From positions 1 through 12,655 of the forward strand of contig DRBY01000015.1 in assembly GCA_011042755.1 (NCBI GenBank): a stretch of 12,655 bases of DNA, written 5' to 3'. The first letter of the stretch is position 1. Every line of letters starts with the position of its first letter. The notes beneath the pieces were generated by a model that saw only the letters and a program-made list of their open reading frames with translations, was not told the DNA's origin and searched no databases. The position numbers were made by a program, and so were the translations under genes. This document shows, one piece after another, positions 5,773-12,655 of this stretch. The stretch is from Thermoproteota archaeon (GTDB lineage: Archaea; Thermoproteota; Korarchaeia; Korarchaeales; Korarchaeaceae).

Positions 5773-6852
5773 CCTCAAGCGTATCGCCGACGCGTAAGAG
5801 CAAGCGAGGAGCACACCAACCAAGAGTGAATCCACTCCGGTCTCGATGGAGACCGTCAGATAGGCGAGGGCCAGCGCCCCCGTGGCACCCGAACCAGCTG
5901 ACCCGAGCAGAACCCCTAAGAGAAATGTCTCCACCATGCCGAATACTCCAAAGTCGCCTACAGGCTGCCCCATGAAGAAGTAGGTGTACCTCGTCGTTCC
6001 CCTCCCGAATAAGCTCGCCACTCTCCTCCTGGGGTCCAGCGACAGTATGAGCTGACCGCCGTAGAGGCCGGTTGGCAGGCTGGCAGTCGCGATCTCTTCG
6101 TAGACCCAATACGTAAAGGCCACTCTGTGCAGAAGCCCCAGCAGATCTGGAACGCCCTCCAACCCTCTGAGCGCCCCGAGGAGACCAGCTCCGGCCGCCA
6201 GCACGGCCAGATAGCTCAGGATCTGTCTCCTCCCTCCCTGAGCCGAGGCCCAAGCCAGCACCGGCAGCAGTGCGTACGAGCGAAAGCCTGTTAGCAGGCC
6301 CATTGCTGAGGAAATTGCTGCGACCCAAGCCTTGCCAGAGAGCGCTGAGGCTGCCGTCAGAGCTAACGCAGCCGAGCCGAAGAGCCTGGGGACAGGGCCA
6401 GACCTGGCAGACGCAGTGAGAAGGGGGAGTCCGTAGAGAGCCCACCCAATCAGGAATAACGCAACCCCGATTCCTAGGGCTGCGCCGTACGCTTTTGGCG
6501 ATGTCGGGCTGGAGAACCCGATCCAGGCGTCAACGCGATCCCTCAAGGCGATGAACAGAACAGACAAAGCTACGGCGGCACACACGCCTAGGGGGCTGGT
6601 CCTGAGAACAGATATGGCGAGAACCGATAGAGAGGCGGCGTACAGAACTTGCGGGATCCTCGGCCGCATCGCGTAGCCTAGCGCTAGAGATGCCCATCCG
6701 CCAGCAGCCAAGAGGAGCGGAATTACCCTAACCTGTCTCCCAGACGATGTGAGCGTCAGGGCGGCAGAGAACACGTAGCTCCAGTAAGCAATTGAAAATA
6801 GGAGGAGGGTTCTGTATCTCTTACTGCCTCGCTCCCCCCCTTCAACGGCCAT
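5743..6852 (-). CDS. Polytopic membrane protein, possibly related to polysaccharide repeat-unit polymerases (Wzy-like)
   Basis: 369 residues with roughly ten hydrophobic segments and short loops, plus a longer loop at about 230-295. Not identified with certainty. GLPLLTASAR (141-150), TGFRSYALLP (188-197) and GDFGVFGMVETFLLG (299-313) resemble the pattern of O-antigen/oligosaccharide repeat-unit polymerases, including Arg residues on loops; this is recalled likeness only. The ATG at 6852 is preceded by TGAGGTG with a 5-nt spacer. The Shine-Dalgarno overlaps the stop of the upstream ATPase gene (9 bp gap), so it is probably translationally coupled to the ABC importer and could be an accessory subunit or a passenger. 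The 3' end overlaps the PAP2-like gene by 30 bp tail to tail. Alternatives: an orphan permease-like protein or a lineage-specific membrane protein. Confidence 0.6.
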   Translation of the reverse strand: MAVEGGERGSKRYRTLLLFSIAYWSYVFSAALTLTSSGRQVRVIPLLLAAGGWASLALGYAMRPRIPQVLYAASLSVLAISVLRTSPLGVCAAVALSVLFIALRDRVDAWIGFSSPTSPKAYGAALGIGVALFLIGWALYGLPLLTASARSGPVPRLFGSAALALTAASALSGKAWVAAISSAMGLLTGFRSYALLPVLAWASAQGGRRQILSYLAVLAAGAGLLGALRGLEGVPDLLGLLHRVAFTYWVYEEIATASLPTGLYGGQLILSLDPRRRVASLFGRGTTRYTYFFMGQPVGDFGVFGMVETFLLGVLLGSAGSGATGALALAYLTVSIETGVDSLLVGVLLACSYASAIRLRLQEPDQEWD

Positions 6853-6857
6853 TAGGG

Positions 6858-6864
6858 CACCTCA
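6858..6864 (-). promoter_or_regulatory. Shine-Dalgarno overlapping the ATPase stop codon
   Basis: TGAGGTG: the TGA ends the ATPase gene and GAGGTG is the ribosome-binding site for the next gene (spacer 5 nt). This arrangement suggests termination-reinitiation coupling. Confidence 0.6.
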
Positions 6865-7932
6865 GAGCTTTATGGCGAGGGTGAGTTCAGGAGCAGCGTA
6901 AACCCTGATCTTCCTGCCCACCGCAACAGGCACTTCGGGATCTACCTCGATTATGAACGGCTCTCCTCCATCCCTAGCTTGGACCCTCTGCGCGTTGCCT
7001 AGGAACGATACGTGATAGACCTCGACCTCGAACTCGTTGGAATCTGGGGTCTCGGGATTGAGCTCGAAGGACTCTGGCCTTATCATCACGAGCACGCGGT
7101 CTCCCACGGACGGCGGGCTCTCTGGGTGTGATGGAACCGCCAGGATCTCCTTTCCAATAGAGGGGATCTTCACTCTGAGCCTCCCAGCGTCTTCTGCAAT
7201 CACCTCGCCGTGGAGGAATGTTCCCTGGCCTATGAACCTGGCCACGAACTCGTTCTGAGGGTGCTTGTAGATCTCCTGAGGCGTCCCTATCTGCATGACC
7301 CTGCCCTGATTCATTATCGCGATCCTGTCGGAGATGCTCATCGCCTCCTCCTGGTCGTGAGTGACGTAGATCGTCGTCACTCCCAGCTCTCTCTGGAGCT
7401 TCTTCAGCTCTGCCCTCATCTCGATCCTCAGCTTGGCGTCGAGGTTGCTGAGGGGCTCGTCGAAGAGCAGCACCTTCGGGTTTATCACGATGGCTCTGGC
7501 GAGAGCAACCCTCTGCTGCTGACCGCCGGAGAGCTGGTGAGGCGTTCTCTTCTCCAACCCCTCTAGCTTGACGAGCTTGAGGACCTCAAGCACTCTCCTC
7601 CTGATCTCGTCCTTCCTGTACCCCCTGATCTTCAGCCCGTAGGCGATGTTGTCGAAGACATTCATGTGGGGCCAGAGCGCGTAGTTCTGGAACACCATCC
7701 CCGTGTCTCTCTTGTGGGGCGGAACCTCGGTCATGTCTTGGTCGTCGAAGTAGACCTTGCCCTCATCCGGGAGTTCGAGCCCAGCTATGCACCTGAGGAA
7801 GGTGGTCTTGCCGCAGCCTGAGGGGCCCAACAGCGTGAAGAACTCGCCGTCCCTGATCTCTAGCGTCACGTGGTCTACTGCCATAACCTCTCCGAACCTC
7901 TTGGTCAAGTCGACCGTCCGTATCCTGACCAT
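6862..7932 (-). CDS. ABC importer ATP-binding protein (FbpC/PotA-like)
   Basis: Cytoplasmic ATPase subunit energising the importer encoded upstream. Of 356 residues, about 1-235 form the nucleotide-binding domain: Walker A GPSGCGKT (36-43), Q-loop Gln82 in VFQNYALWPH, signature LSGGQQQR (134-141), Walker B VLLFDEP (154-160), and switch His192 in THDQEEA. The remaining ~120 residues, starting at FVARFIGQGTFLHGEV, match the C-terminal OB/TOBE regulatory domain of the CUT1, polyamine and Fe3+ transporter ATPases. All catalytic residues are present. The ATG at 7932 has GAGGGTG 5 nt upstream, overlapping the permease stop (10 bp gap). The family does not define the substrate: iron, polyamine, phosphonate and sugar systems share this architecture. 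Confidence 0.95.
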   Translation of the reverse strand: MVRIRTVDLTKRFGEVMAVDHVTLEIRDGEFFTLLGPSGCGKTTFLRCIAGLELPDEGKVYFDDQDMTEVPPHKRDTGMVFQNYALWPHMNVFDNIAYGLKIRGYRKDEIRRRVLEVLKLVKLEGLEKRTPHQLSGGQQQRVALARAIVINPKVLLFDEPLSNLDAKLRIEMRAELKKLQRELGVTTIYVTHDQEEAMSISDRIAIMNQGRVMQIGTPQEIYKHPQNEFVARFIGQGTFLHGEVIAEDAGRLRVKIPSIGKEILAVPSHPESPPSVGDRVLVMIRPESFELNPETPDSNEFEVEVYHVSFLGNAQRVQARDGGEPFIIEVDPEVPVAVGRKIRVYAAPELTLAIKL

Positions 7933-7937
7933 ACGAT

Positions 7938-7944
7938 CACCCTC
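7938..7944 (-). promoter_or_regulatory. Shine-Dalgarno overlapping the permease stop codon
   Basis: GAGGGTG with a 5-nt spacer to the ATPase ATG. The first bases belong to the permease stop, giving the same stop/Shine-Dalgarno overlap as at the next junction downstream. Confidence 0.55.
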
Positions 7945-9841
7945 AGACTCCTATCAGGGCCGTCGCCCTCTTCCTCAGCAATAAGTTTGCCCCAACGATG
8001 AAGACGAACTGCAGGGCCATCAGCATGAATCCCATGGCCGCCGGCTGGAAGAGCCCTCCAGCCAGGCCGTGGAAGAGCATGTCATACATCTTCCAAGTCA
8101 TCGGAGCGTCCCTGTGGTTGGCGTCGCCCACCACGATCCCCGTGCTGACCTCGGACATCGAGTAGATGAACGAGAGCATCCCGCCAGCCAGCACGTTCAG
8201 CAGGATCAGTGGGAGGATTATCGTGAAGAACGTCCTCGTCCTACTGGCTCCGACGGTCCAGGCCACCTCGTCTAGAGTCTTGTCCGTCTGTTCCAGCCCT
8301 GAGAAGACCGCTCTTACAGTGAAGGGTATCTTCCTGACAGTGTAAGCTGCAATGAGCAAGGGTGCCCCGCTTATCGTCGGGCTAAGAGGAGTACCCAGGT
8401 AGGTCAGGAAGAGGCCGGTGGCTACGGCGATGCCGGGGACGGCGATTGGCAGCGTCACCAGCAGGTCCAGGGCTTCCATCCCCGGAAGGTGTCTCTTCCT
8501 AGAGACGAGGTAGGCCGCGCTTACGCCCAGCACCACCATGAGCAGCGTGGCCACGCCGGAGAACACCAAGCTGTTCACTATGCACCGCCTTGCCTGTTCG
8601 TCGGCGAGCACGGCCCTGAAGTTGTCGAGAGTGAAGCTATCCGGCAGGATGGTCGCGCCCCACTGCTTGGCAAAGGCGAGCAGGGTCACGCCGATGTGGG
8701 GCAGCGTGGCGAAGAACAGGACACCGAAGACGAAAAGGTACACAAGGACCGTCACCTTGAGGGAGAGATTCCTCCTTCTAGGCCTCCACACTCCACCCTT
8801 CCCGAGCATGGCGTACCTCTTGAGGCTCACGTACCTCCTGACCGCGATGAACACTATGGCGGAGATCACTAGAAGGATTAGGGCGAGAGAGGTAGCCTCC
8901 TGTGAAATCAGGCCCGCCGGAGTGAATATCCTGTTGAATATCTGGAACGTCAGCACCTTCTCCGCGGTCGTCCCCTTGAAGACTATCGGGGTTCCCAAGT
9001 CTTCCAGTGCTAGAATGAAGACCAGCAGGGCTCCGGCCTCTATTCCAGGAGTGGCCAGCGGGAGCGTCACCGTTCGGAAGAGCTTGAAGCCAGAGGCCCC
9101 CATGTTCATGGCCTGCTCTTCCAGCGACGGATCTATGCTGATCAGCGCCGTGTAGGCATTCAACATGACGATAGGATAGAAGAGCAGTGTCTGAACTAGG
9201 ATCACGGCTGGCAGGCCTGTTATCTCTATCTTAAACGGCGTTATGTTCAAGACGTCGTGAAACAGGACATTGAGCACTCCGTCGGCGACGATCATCTTCT
9301 TGATTCCTATGGCCCCGACGAAGGGAGTGGACAGGAGGGGTATCAAGGAGATTATTCGCAGCGCCTCCGATCCGGGGAACTTGTACTTAGCGAAGATGAA
9401 GGCCAGCGTGAATCCCAGTATGGTCGAGAAGAGGGCCGTGCACGAGGCCACGACCAGCGAGTTGACGAGGACCCCGAAGTCCCACCCCTTAATGTAGATT
9501 ATCTTGATGACCTCTCCCGAGGGTCTCGTGTATTGAATGACCTCGTAGAATGTCCCCCTAATTCCCTCAATCGATATGAAGGGTGGGCTTCCCGTCAGGT
9601 GTATCCTGAGGGGGAAGTAGTACTTGTCCTGAAGTATGGACTTGAGCATGTCTAGAGAGAATCCGCCTGTGGCCGAGTAGAAGGACCTGAGGATCACCAT
9701 GGTCAGCGGTACCAGCATGAAGGCCACAAAGACGCTCAGGACTAGGATCAGCTGGGTCCAGGAGAAGGCGTCCATCTCCCACTTGAACCTCCTGTATGTG
9801 AGCTTCAGTCGAGCGTACAGGCCTGCGACTTGCGCTGACAT
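7943..9841 (-). CDS. Fused ABC importer permease with two MetI-type domains (FbpB-like)
   Basis: 632 residues from the ATG at 9841, containing both halves of the membrane channel in one chain. Each half carries the EAA coupling motif that contacts the ATPase: EEQAMNMGASGFKLFRTVTL (241-260) and DEVAWTVGASRTRTFFTIIL (524-543). Membrane segments flank them, and a basic linker RPRRR (353-357) separates the halves. An external insert of about 70 residues (55-122) lies between the first and second membrane segments. Two fused domains are typical of Fe3+ (FbpB) and 2-aminoethylphosphonate permeases, unlike sugar systems with two separate permeases. A perfect GGTGAGG at 9847-9853, 5 nt before the ATG, sets the start; the frame is open to 9913 but that extension overlaps the upstream gene's stop. 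It lies between the substrate-binding protein and ATPase genes. Confidence 0.93.
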   Translation of the reverse strand: MSAQVAGLYARLKLTYRRFKWEMDAFSWTQLILVLSVFVAFMLVPLTMVILRSFYSATGGFSLDMLKSILQDKYYFPLRIHLTGSPPFISIEGIRGTFYEVIQYTRPSGEVIKIIYIKGWDFGVLVNSLVVASCTALFSTILGFTLAFIFAKYKFPGSEALRIISLIPLLSTPFVGAIGIKKMIVADGVLNVLFHDVLNITPFKIEITGLPAVILVQTLLFYPIVMLNAYTALISIDPSLEEQAMNMGASGFKLFRTVTLPLATPGIEAGALLVFILALEDLGTPIVFKGTTAEKVLTFQIFNRIFTPAGLISQEATSLALILLVISAIVFIAVRRYVSLKRYAMLGKGGVWRPRRRNLSLKVTVLVYLFVFGVLFFATLPHIGVTLLAFAKQWGATILPDSFTLDNFRAVLADEQARRCIVNSLVFSGVATLLMVVLGVSAAYLVSRKRHLPGMEALDLLVTLPIAVPGIAVATGLFLTYLGTPLSPTISGAPLLIAAYTVRKIPFTVRAVFSGLEQTDKTLDEVAWTVGASRTRTFFTIILPLILLNVLAGGMLSFIYSMSEVSTGIVVGDANHRDAPMTWKMYDMLFHGLAGGLFQPAAMGFMLMALQFVFIVGANLLLRKRATALIGV

Positions 9842-9846
9842 GAAAT

Positions 9847-9853
9847 CCTCACC
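9847..9853 (-). promoter_or_regulatory. Shine-Dalgarno site deciding the permease start
   Basis: GGTGAGG with a 5-nt spacer to the ATG at 9841. It rules out the longer reading from 9913. Confidence 0.65.
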
Positions 9854-9886
9854 GCCAACTACACACGAACGAGACTTGAGCCACGG

Positions 9887-9896
9887 AATAAAAATT
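9887..9896 (-). promoter_or_regulatory. T-rich element after the substrate-binding protein gene: TATA-like box or partial terminator
   Basis: Reads AATTTTTATT on the minus strand in the 68-bp gap before the permease. It could be a TATA box starting a transcript near 9863, or a T-tract that partly terminates transcription and lowers permease/ATPase output relative to the binding protein. The sequence does not decide between them. Confidence 0.35.
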
Positions 9897-9909
9897 GAGG
9901 GGAGGGGTC

Positions 9910-11319
9910 TCACGGATCTGGGATCTGCTCGTAGAGTGACTCGTATCTCTCTACGGCCGCCTGCCTCCAGATCGACTGCATCTTAGACGCGAACGTCGGG
10001 TCGTCCCTGAGCTTCTCATTGATCTGCTTGGCGTACTCGATCGTGAAGGTGTAGGTCTCGCCATCTTCCGTCCACGTGAGCGGCTTTCCTAGCTCGTAGG
10101 AGAACCTCTCGAACTCCTCTTCAGACATCTTCCCAGCCATGTAGGCGTCGACGAGCTTCTTCCAGGTCTTGACGAGTTCGTCGTGAGTGTCGCAGAGCAC
10201 AGAGTCGAAGTAGTACTTGAGGGAGAAGAGTATCTCCGTGGCCAGATCCTCGTCGAAGTGTATTCCTATGTTGTTCACGGTGGCCTCGTAGGCCTCCTTG
10301 AGGTCAGGCCTGGACTGGCCCTCCGGTGTGTCAAACACATCCGCCCTCACGGGCATCCTGTTGATCCTCTCGTCCAGCCAGAGCTTCTGACCCTCAACCG
10401 AGATAACCCACCTTATGAAGGCCTGGGCCGCCTCCGGGTGCTTCGAGGTAGACAGGAGAGCGATCGGGTCTCCGTTCACTATGGACTCGTTGAACGGGAG
10501 GACGTACTTGACCCCCGGGAACTCTATCTGAGCCGAGTAGCCGTAGAAGTCTATCATTATGCCTAGCGGCGTCTCTCCCGTCTCCACGGCGGTCAGAGCC
10601 TCAACGGACCCTCCGTAGGGCCTGCCGTTTGCCGCCATCCTGGTGAGTATAACCCAGCCCCGCTCCCAGCCGAACTTCTGCAGTATTATCTGGTAGATCC
10701 TGGTGTGAGACGTCGACGTCAGGGCCCTAGCGTAGGAGATCGCCGGCTTGGGGAGTATCTTAGCTAGCTCTGGGCTCGCCAGATCTTCCCACACGCTAGG
10801 CGCTGGGAGGCCGTACTGCTCCAGCACCGGGTAGTTTATCGAGAAGCCGAACGAGGAGATGGCAGATGCCACCCACATCAGCTGCCCGTTCTCGTAGTGT
10901 TTCATCTCGGCTCCTCCGATCTCGTCCGGCAGCTCGTCCACGACCGCGAGAGTATCCGGATCCGTGATGGGGGCCACTAGGCCCATCCTGATTAGCTCAT
11001 TGAAGAGCGCGGGGCCTCCTCCCCAGGCCACGTCGCACTCCTGCTTGACTATCGTGTCCTTCCAGAGGGCGGGGTGAGGGCTGAAGAACTGAATGTCCAC
11101 GATGTCGTACTTCTTGGCCAAGTCGGTCTTCAAGAATTGCTGCTTTGTGAGGAGCTGTATCGTGCTGGCGTGCCTCGTGATAACCTTGAGGACGATCCCC
11201 TCGGTTGGAGCGCCGGATGGGGGCGGGGTCTCAGGTCCTCCTCTGCCTCTGAGGGCCAAGCCAATACCCGCGATCACTATCACGAGTGCAACAATTGCGA
11301 CGAGGTACTTCGCTTCCAA
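9910..11319 (-). CDS. ABC importer substrate-binding protein (Fe3+/phosphonate-type), membrane-anchored
   Basis: Extracellular solute receptor of the importer. From the TTG at 11319 it has 469 residues: MEAK, a hydrophobic segment (about 5-23) with no clear lipobox or cleavage site, a Gly/Pro-rich linker (24-41), then the binding domain. Fold-typical pieces are VITRHASTIQLL, DVAWGGGPALFNELI (about 96-110) and the hinge-like TGETPLGIMIDFYGYSAQ. The Tyr pair in FYGY recalls iron-binding members but does not prove iron. After the region ending near MPVRADVF there is a further 130 or so residues, charged and mostly helical-looking, longer than usual for this family. The frame is open to a GTG at 11361, but that codon lies on the TATA-like box; TTG 11319 has GGGGTGGTG 4 nt upstream. 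It is first in the transporter cluster. Confidence 0.88.
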   Translation of the reverse strand: MEAKYLVAIVALVIVIAGIGLALRGRGGPETPPPSGAPTEGIVLKVITRHASTIQLLTKQQFLKTDLAKKYDIVDIQFFSPHPALWKDTIVKQECDVAWGGGPALFNELIRMGLVAPITDPDTLAVVDELPDEIGGAEMKHYENGQLMWVASAISSFGFSINYPVLEQYGLPAPSVWEDLASPELAKILPKPAISYARALTSTSHTRIYQIILQKFGWERGWVILTRMAANGRPYGGSVEALTAVETGETPLGIMIDFYGYSAQIEFPGVKYVLPFNESIVNGDPIALLSTSKHPEAAQAFIRWVISVEGQKLWLDERINRMPVRADVFDTPEGQSRPDLKEAYEATVNNIGIHFDEDLATEILFSLKYYFDSVLCDTHDELVKTWKKLVDAYMAGKMSEEEFERFSYELGKPLTWTEDGETYTFTIEYAKQINEKLRDDPTFASKMQSIWRQAAVERYESLYEQIPDP

Positions 11320-11323
11320 AACG

Positions 11324-11332
11324 CACCACCCC
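11324..11332 (-). promoter_or_regulatory. Shine-Dalgarno site deciding the substrate-binding protein start
   Basis: GGGGTGGTG, 4 nt upstream of the TTG at 11319. It falls within the short leader expected from the TATA-like box at 11361-11369. Confidence 0.5.
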
Positions 11333-11360
11333 GGGTCACTATCAATGCCGAGAGCTTTCA

Positions 11361-11369
11361 CTATAAATG
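11361..11369 (-). promoter_or_regulatory. TATA-like box of the ABC importer cluster
   Basis: Reads CATTTATAG on the minus strand, one of the better TATA matches in the window. Initiation would fall near 11337, giving a leader of roughly 20 nt that holds the Shine-Dalgarno site. It is probably the main promoter for the substrate-binding protein and the genes below it. No operator repeat was recognised nearby. Confidence 0.5.
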
Positions 11370-11605
11370 GTCACTTGAGGAGGCGTTTCATAGCCCTCTT
11401 GGTACTTGCGCGTTATCTCTCCTATCAGCTTCGTACAGATCTCTGCGCCATTCATTCGCCGTGGGAGCTCTTGCAGAGACTCTCGTGGGTACCAGGAATG
11501 CTCGTCCAGTTCGGAGAAGATCGACAGAACTGCTCAGAGGGTAGGCGGGCATCTACAGAGGAATTCGCCATTGCTAGAGATCGTAGCATGAGAACAGGTA
11601 GAGCG
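11370..11605 (-). other. Intergenic gap without a supported gene; contains a protein-like open frame
   Basis: About 270 bp separate the surface protein from the importer cluster (this stretch plus the flanking promoter and terminator). On the minus strand the frame is open from 11533 down to a stop at 11342 (64 codons including the stop). It reads like protein (ELDEHSWYPRESLQELPRR, then MNGAEICTKLIGEITRKYQE). It has no ATG, GTG or TTG until 11455, which would give only 37 residues with no clear Shine-Dalgarno site, and its end runs through the importer's TATA box. It could be a decayed gene, a leader peptide or chance. No tRNA or C/D-box motif was seen. Confidence 0.25.
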
Positions 11606-11630
11606 AATCTAAAAAAGAGAAAGAAGGGGG
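11606..11630 (-). terminator. Pyrimidine/T-rich terminator after the surface protein gene
   Basis: Right after the stop at 11635 the minus strand runs through CCCCCTTCTTTCTC and then TTTTTT (11611-11616). Oligo-T tracts without a required hairpin are the usual archaeal terminator. It would separate this gene from the importer cluster. Confidence 0.55.
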
Positions 11631-11634
11631 GCTC

Positions 11635-12654
11635 TCACTTCCTCTTGAGGGCGAGAGCAGCCGCTGCCACCACGATGATGACCACTACCACGCCGATGGC
11701 GATGTAGGTCATCGGCAGGCCGGCGCTCTCCTCGGTGAGACCCCAAGCGAAGGCGTTCCTGACGAAGATATCTCCCTGCAGGCTGACGCCGTGATACTCC
11801 TTGGTGATTATTACCCTGTCGCCCAGCAGGGACTCTCCGGTCACTATGACCTTGCTGTACTTGTTCCCGACCTTTATCTTCTCGGCGGCGGCCTCAACGA
11901 ACTGGCCGTTCTCGCCGACCGCGTGGGCCCTCGGGTCGACCCCGTCGTGGCTCACCACGGTGCCGCTGGGCGAGGAGCGGTAGAGCCATGTGCAGGTCTC
12001 GCCGTTGTCGACCTCGCTGAACGGCACGAACTGGCCGTTCTTGTAGCCGACGACGAAGGTCGGCCCGTGGAACAGGACCTTGTCGGCTCCAGCGGTTATC
12101 TCGCCAGCCCAGCCCTGGGTGTTGCGCTCGTAGCTGACGACCCTGTAGCCAGCGCCGGCGTTGGACTCCGGGTCCTCGAGGCTGGCGTACTCCAGCCTGA
12201 GGCTGGAGCCTATGGCCTCAAGGATCTTGTTGGGCTCGCCAGCCTTGAAGGACGTGTCCTCTGGGTTCAGGTACGGCTCGACGTAGTCGGAGTCGGCTCC
12301 GACCCACAGGAACTTTCCTCCCTGCTTGAACCAGTTCGCTATGGCCTGAACCTCTGCCGTCGAGAATCCGCTGTCGTAGTCGTACATCTTACCGATTACC
12401 AGGGCGTCAACGCCCTCTAGAGCGGATGGCGTTATCTCGGTGAGCAGGACTACCTTGTAACCTGCATTGGTCAGCAACTCCGTGAGGTTCCCGAGGTTCC
12501 ACTGACCCCAGTCAGTCTCAAGATCCTTCACTCTACCGGGAGTGACATCTAGCGCAACGACCTTCTGGTCCTGTGCAAAGACCGTGGTACCAGCCCAGAG
12601 ACCCACAGATGTGGCGAAGAGGGCCACCAGCGCAACAGCAAGTAACTTCTTCAT
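11635..12654 (-). CDS. Surface protein with signal peptide, GATase1-like domain and C-terminal membrane anchor
   Basis: 339 residues, complete: the ATG is at 12654, one base from the window end, so its promoter is outside. A classic signal peptide (MKKLL, hydrophobic core, then TTVFA-QDQK, cut near 27) is followed by an alpha/beta region. VVALDVTP (32-39), NAGYKVVLL (63-71), GVDALVIGKMY (81-91) and EVQAIANWFKQGGKFLWVGA (101-120) have the order of a GATase1/DUF4350-like fold. No catalytic Cys-His pair is evident, so it is more likely a binding or structural domain. Residues 130-305 are beta-rich and unassigned, with one Cys in ETCTWLY. The C terminus is a membrane helix (about 315-336) ending in KRK, which would tether the domain outside the cell. 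Uniform C/G-ending codons suggest high expression. Function unknown; it lies upstream of the importer's binding protein but a terminator intervenes. Confidence 0.75.
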   Translation of the reverse strand: MKKLLAVALVALFATSVGLWAGTTVFAQDQKVVALDVTPGRVKDLETDWGQWNLGNLTELLTNAGYKVVLLTEITPSALEGVDALVIGKMYDYDSGFSTAEVQAIANWFKQGGKFLWVGADSDYVEPYLNPEDTSFKAGEPNKILEAIGSSLRLEYASLEDPESNAGAGYRVVSYERNTQGWAGEITAGADKVLFHGPTFVVGYKNGQFVPFSEVDNGETCTWLYRSSPSGTVVSHDGVDPRAHAVGENGQFVEAAAEKIKVGNKYSKVIVTGESLLGDRVIITKEYHGVSLQGDIFVRNAFAWGLTEESAGLPMTYIAIGVVVVIIVVAAAALALKRK

Positions 12655-12655
12655 C

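Noticed and set aside
5732..6445. 237-codon minus-strand open frame inside the polytopic membrane protein gene
   Set aside because: It is an alternate frame of the same strand, rich in Arg, Gly, Ser and Cys with no recognisable domain, while the overlapping frame has clear membrane segments and a Shine-Dalgarno site.
8538..9155. 205-codon plus-strand open frame antisense to the permease
   Set aside because: Low-complexity Ser/Arg/Thr composition and no motif; the opposite strand encodes a permease with both EAA motifs.
11546..11589. Small minus-strand frame starting ATG CTA CGA upstream of the importer
   Set aside because: It gives a Ser-rich peptide of about 45 residues with no Shine-Dalgarno site or TATA box at a sensible distance and no family resemblance.
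11093..11707. 204-codon plus-strand open frame across the gap before the importer
   Set aside because: It begins inside the antisense of the substrate-binding protein, ends inside the antisense of the surface protein, has no motif and has compositional breaks.
11791..12420. 209-codon plus-strand open frame antisense to the surface protein
   Set aside because: Its Val/Leu/Gly-rich sequence is what GC-rich, strongly biased codons give on the complementary strand; no domain and no promoter seen.
1..12655. CRISPR array, insertion sequence or integrase-type mobile element
   Set aside because: No regularly spaced direct repeats, no transposase or integrase motifs and no flanking inverted or direct repeats were found by eye on either strand.

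Overview
The window looks like chromosome from a thermophilic archaeon, probably Thermoproteota or Korarchaeota; the exact lineage cannot be fixed from sequence alone. The evidence is an Nre-family DNA-repair protein (an archaeal family) with a C-terminal PCNA-interaction-like motif, TATA-like boxes about 25-35 nt upstream of several starts that seem leaderless, frequent TTG starts, GGTGA/GAGGTG-type Shine-Dalgarno sites inside an operon, heavy AGG/AGA arginine codon use and a GC-rich composition by eye. I see no mobile element, CRISPR array, rRNA or tRNA.

Left part (1-5772): six complete, mostly unrelated housekeeping or surface genes follow the 3' end of nre. On the minus strand are htpX (membrane zinc protease), a secreted transglutaminase-like protein, and a YjbQ/UPF0047 protein. 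On the plus strand are a class II glutamine amidotransferase that starts at a TTG just before its nucleophile Cys, an AlaX-type alanyl-tRNA editing protein, and a PAP2-like membrane protein. Coding is very tight. The nre/htpX and amidotransferase/yjbQ pairs converge with 5 bp between stops, and the PAP2-like gene overlaps its convergent neighbour by 30 bp. A short structured gap (5075-5148) with consecutive hairpins lies between alaX and the PAP2-like gene.

Right part (5743-12654): one minus-strand block. A membrane-anchored surface protein (from 12654) is followed by a T-rich terminator and a gap of about 270 bp. Next comes an ABC importer cluster: substrate-binding protein, fused two-domain permease, ATPase. 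Permease, ATPase and a polytopic membrane protein (possibly related to polysaccharide repeat-unit polymerases) are tightly coupled: two Shine-Dalgarno sites overlap the stop of the preceding gene. The transporter resembles the Fe3+/polyamine/2-aminoethylphosphonate superfamily; the substrate cannot be read from the sequence.

Nothing here is clearly a new defence or mobile system. The best candidates for something undescribed are the membrane protein coupled to the ABC importer, the two cell-surface proteins, the hairpin array at 5075-5148, and an unexplained protein-like reading frame in the 11.4-11.5 kb gap.
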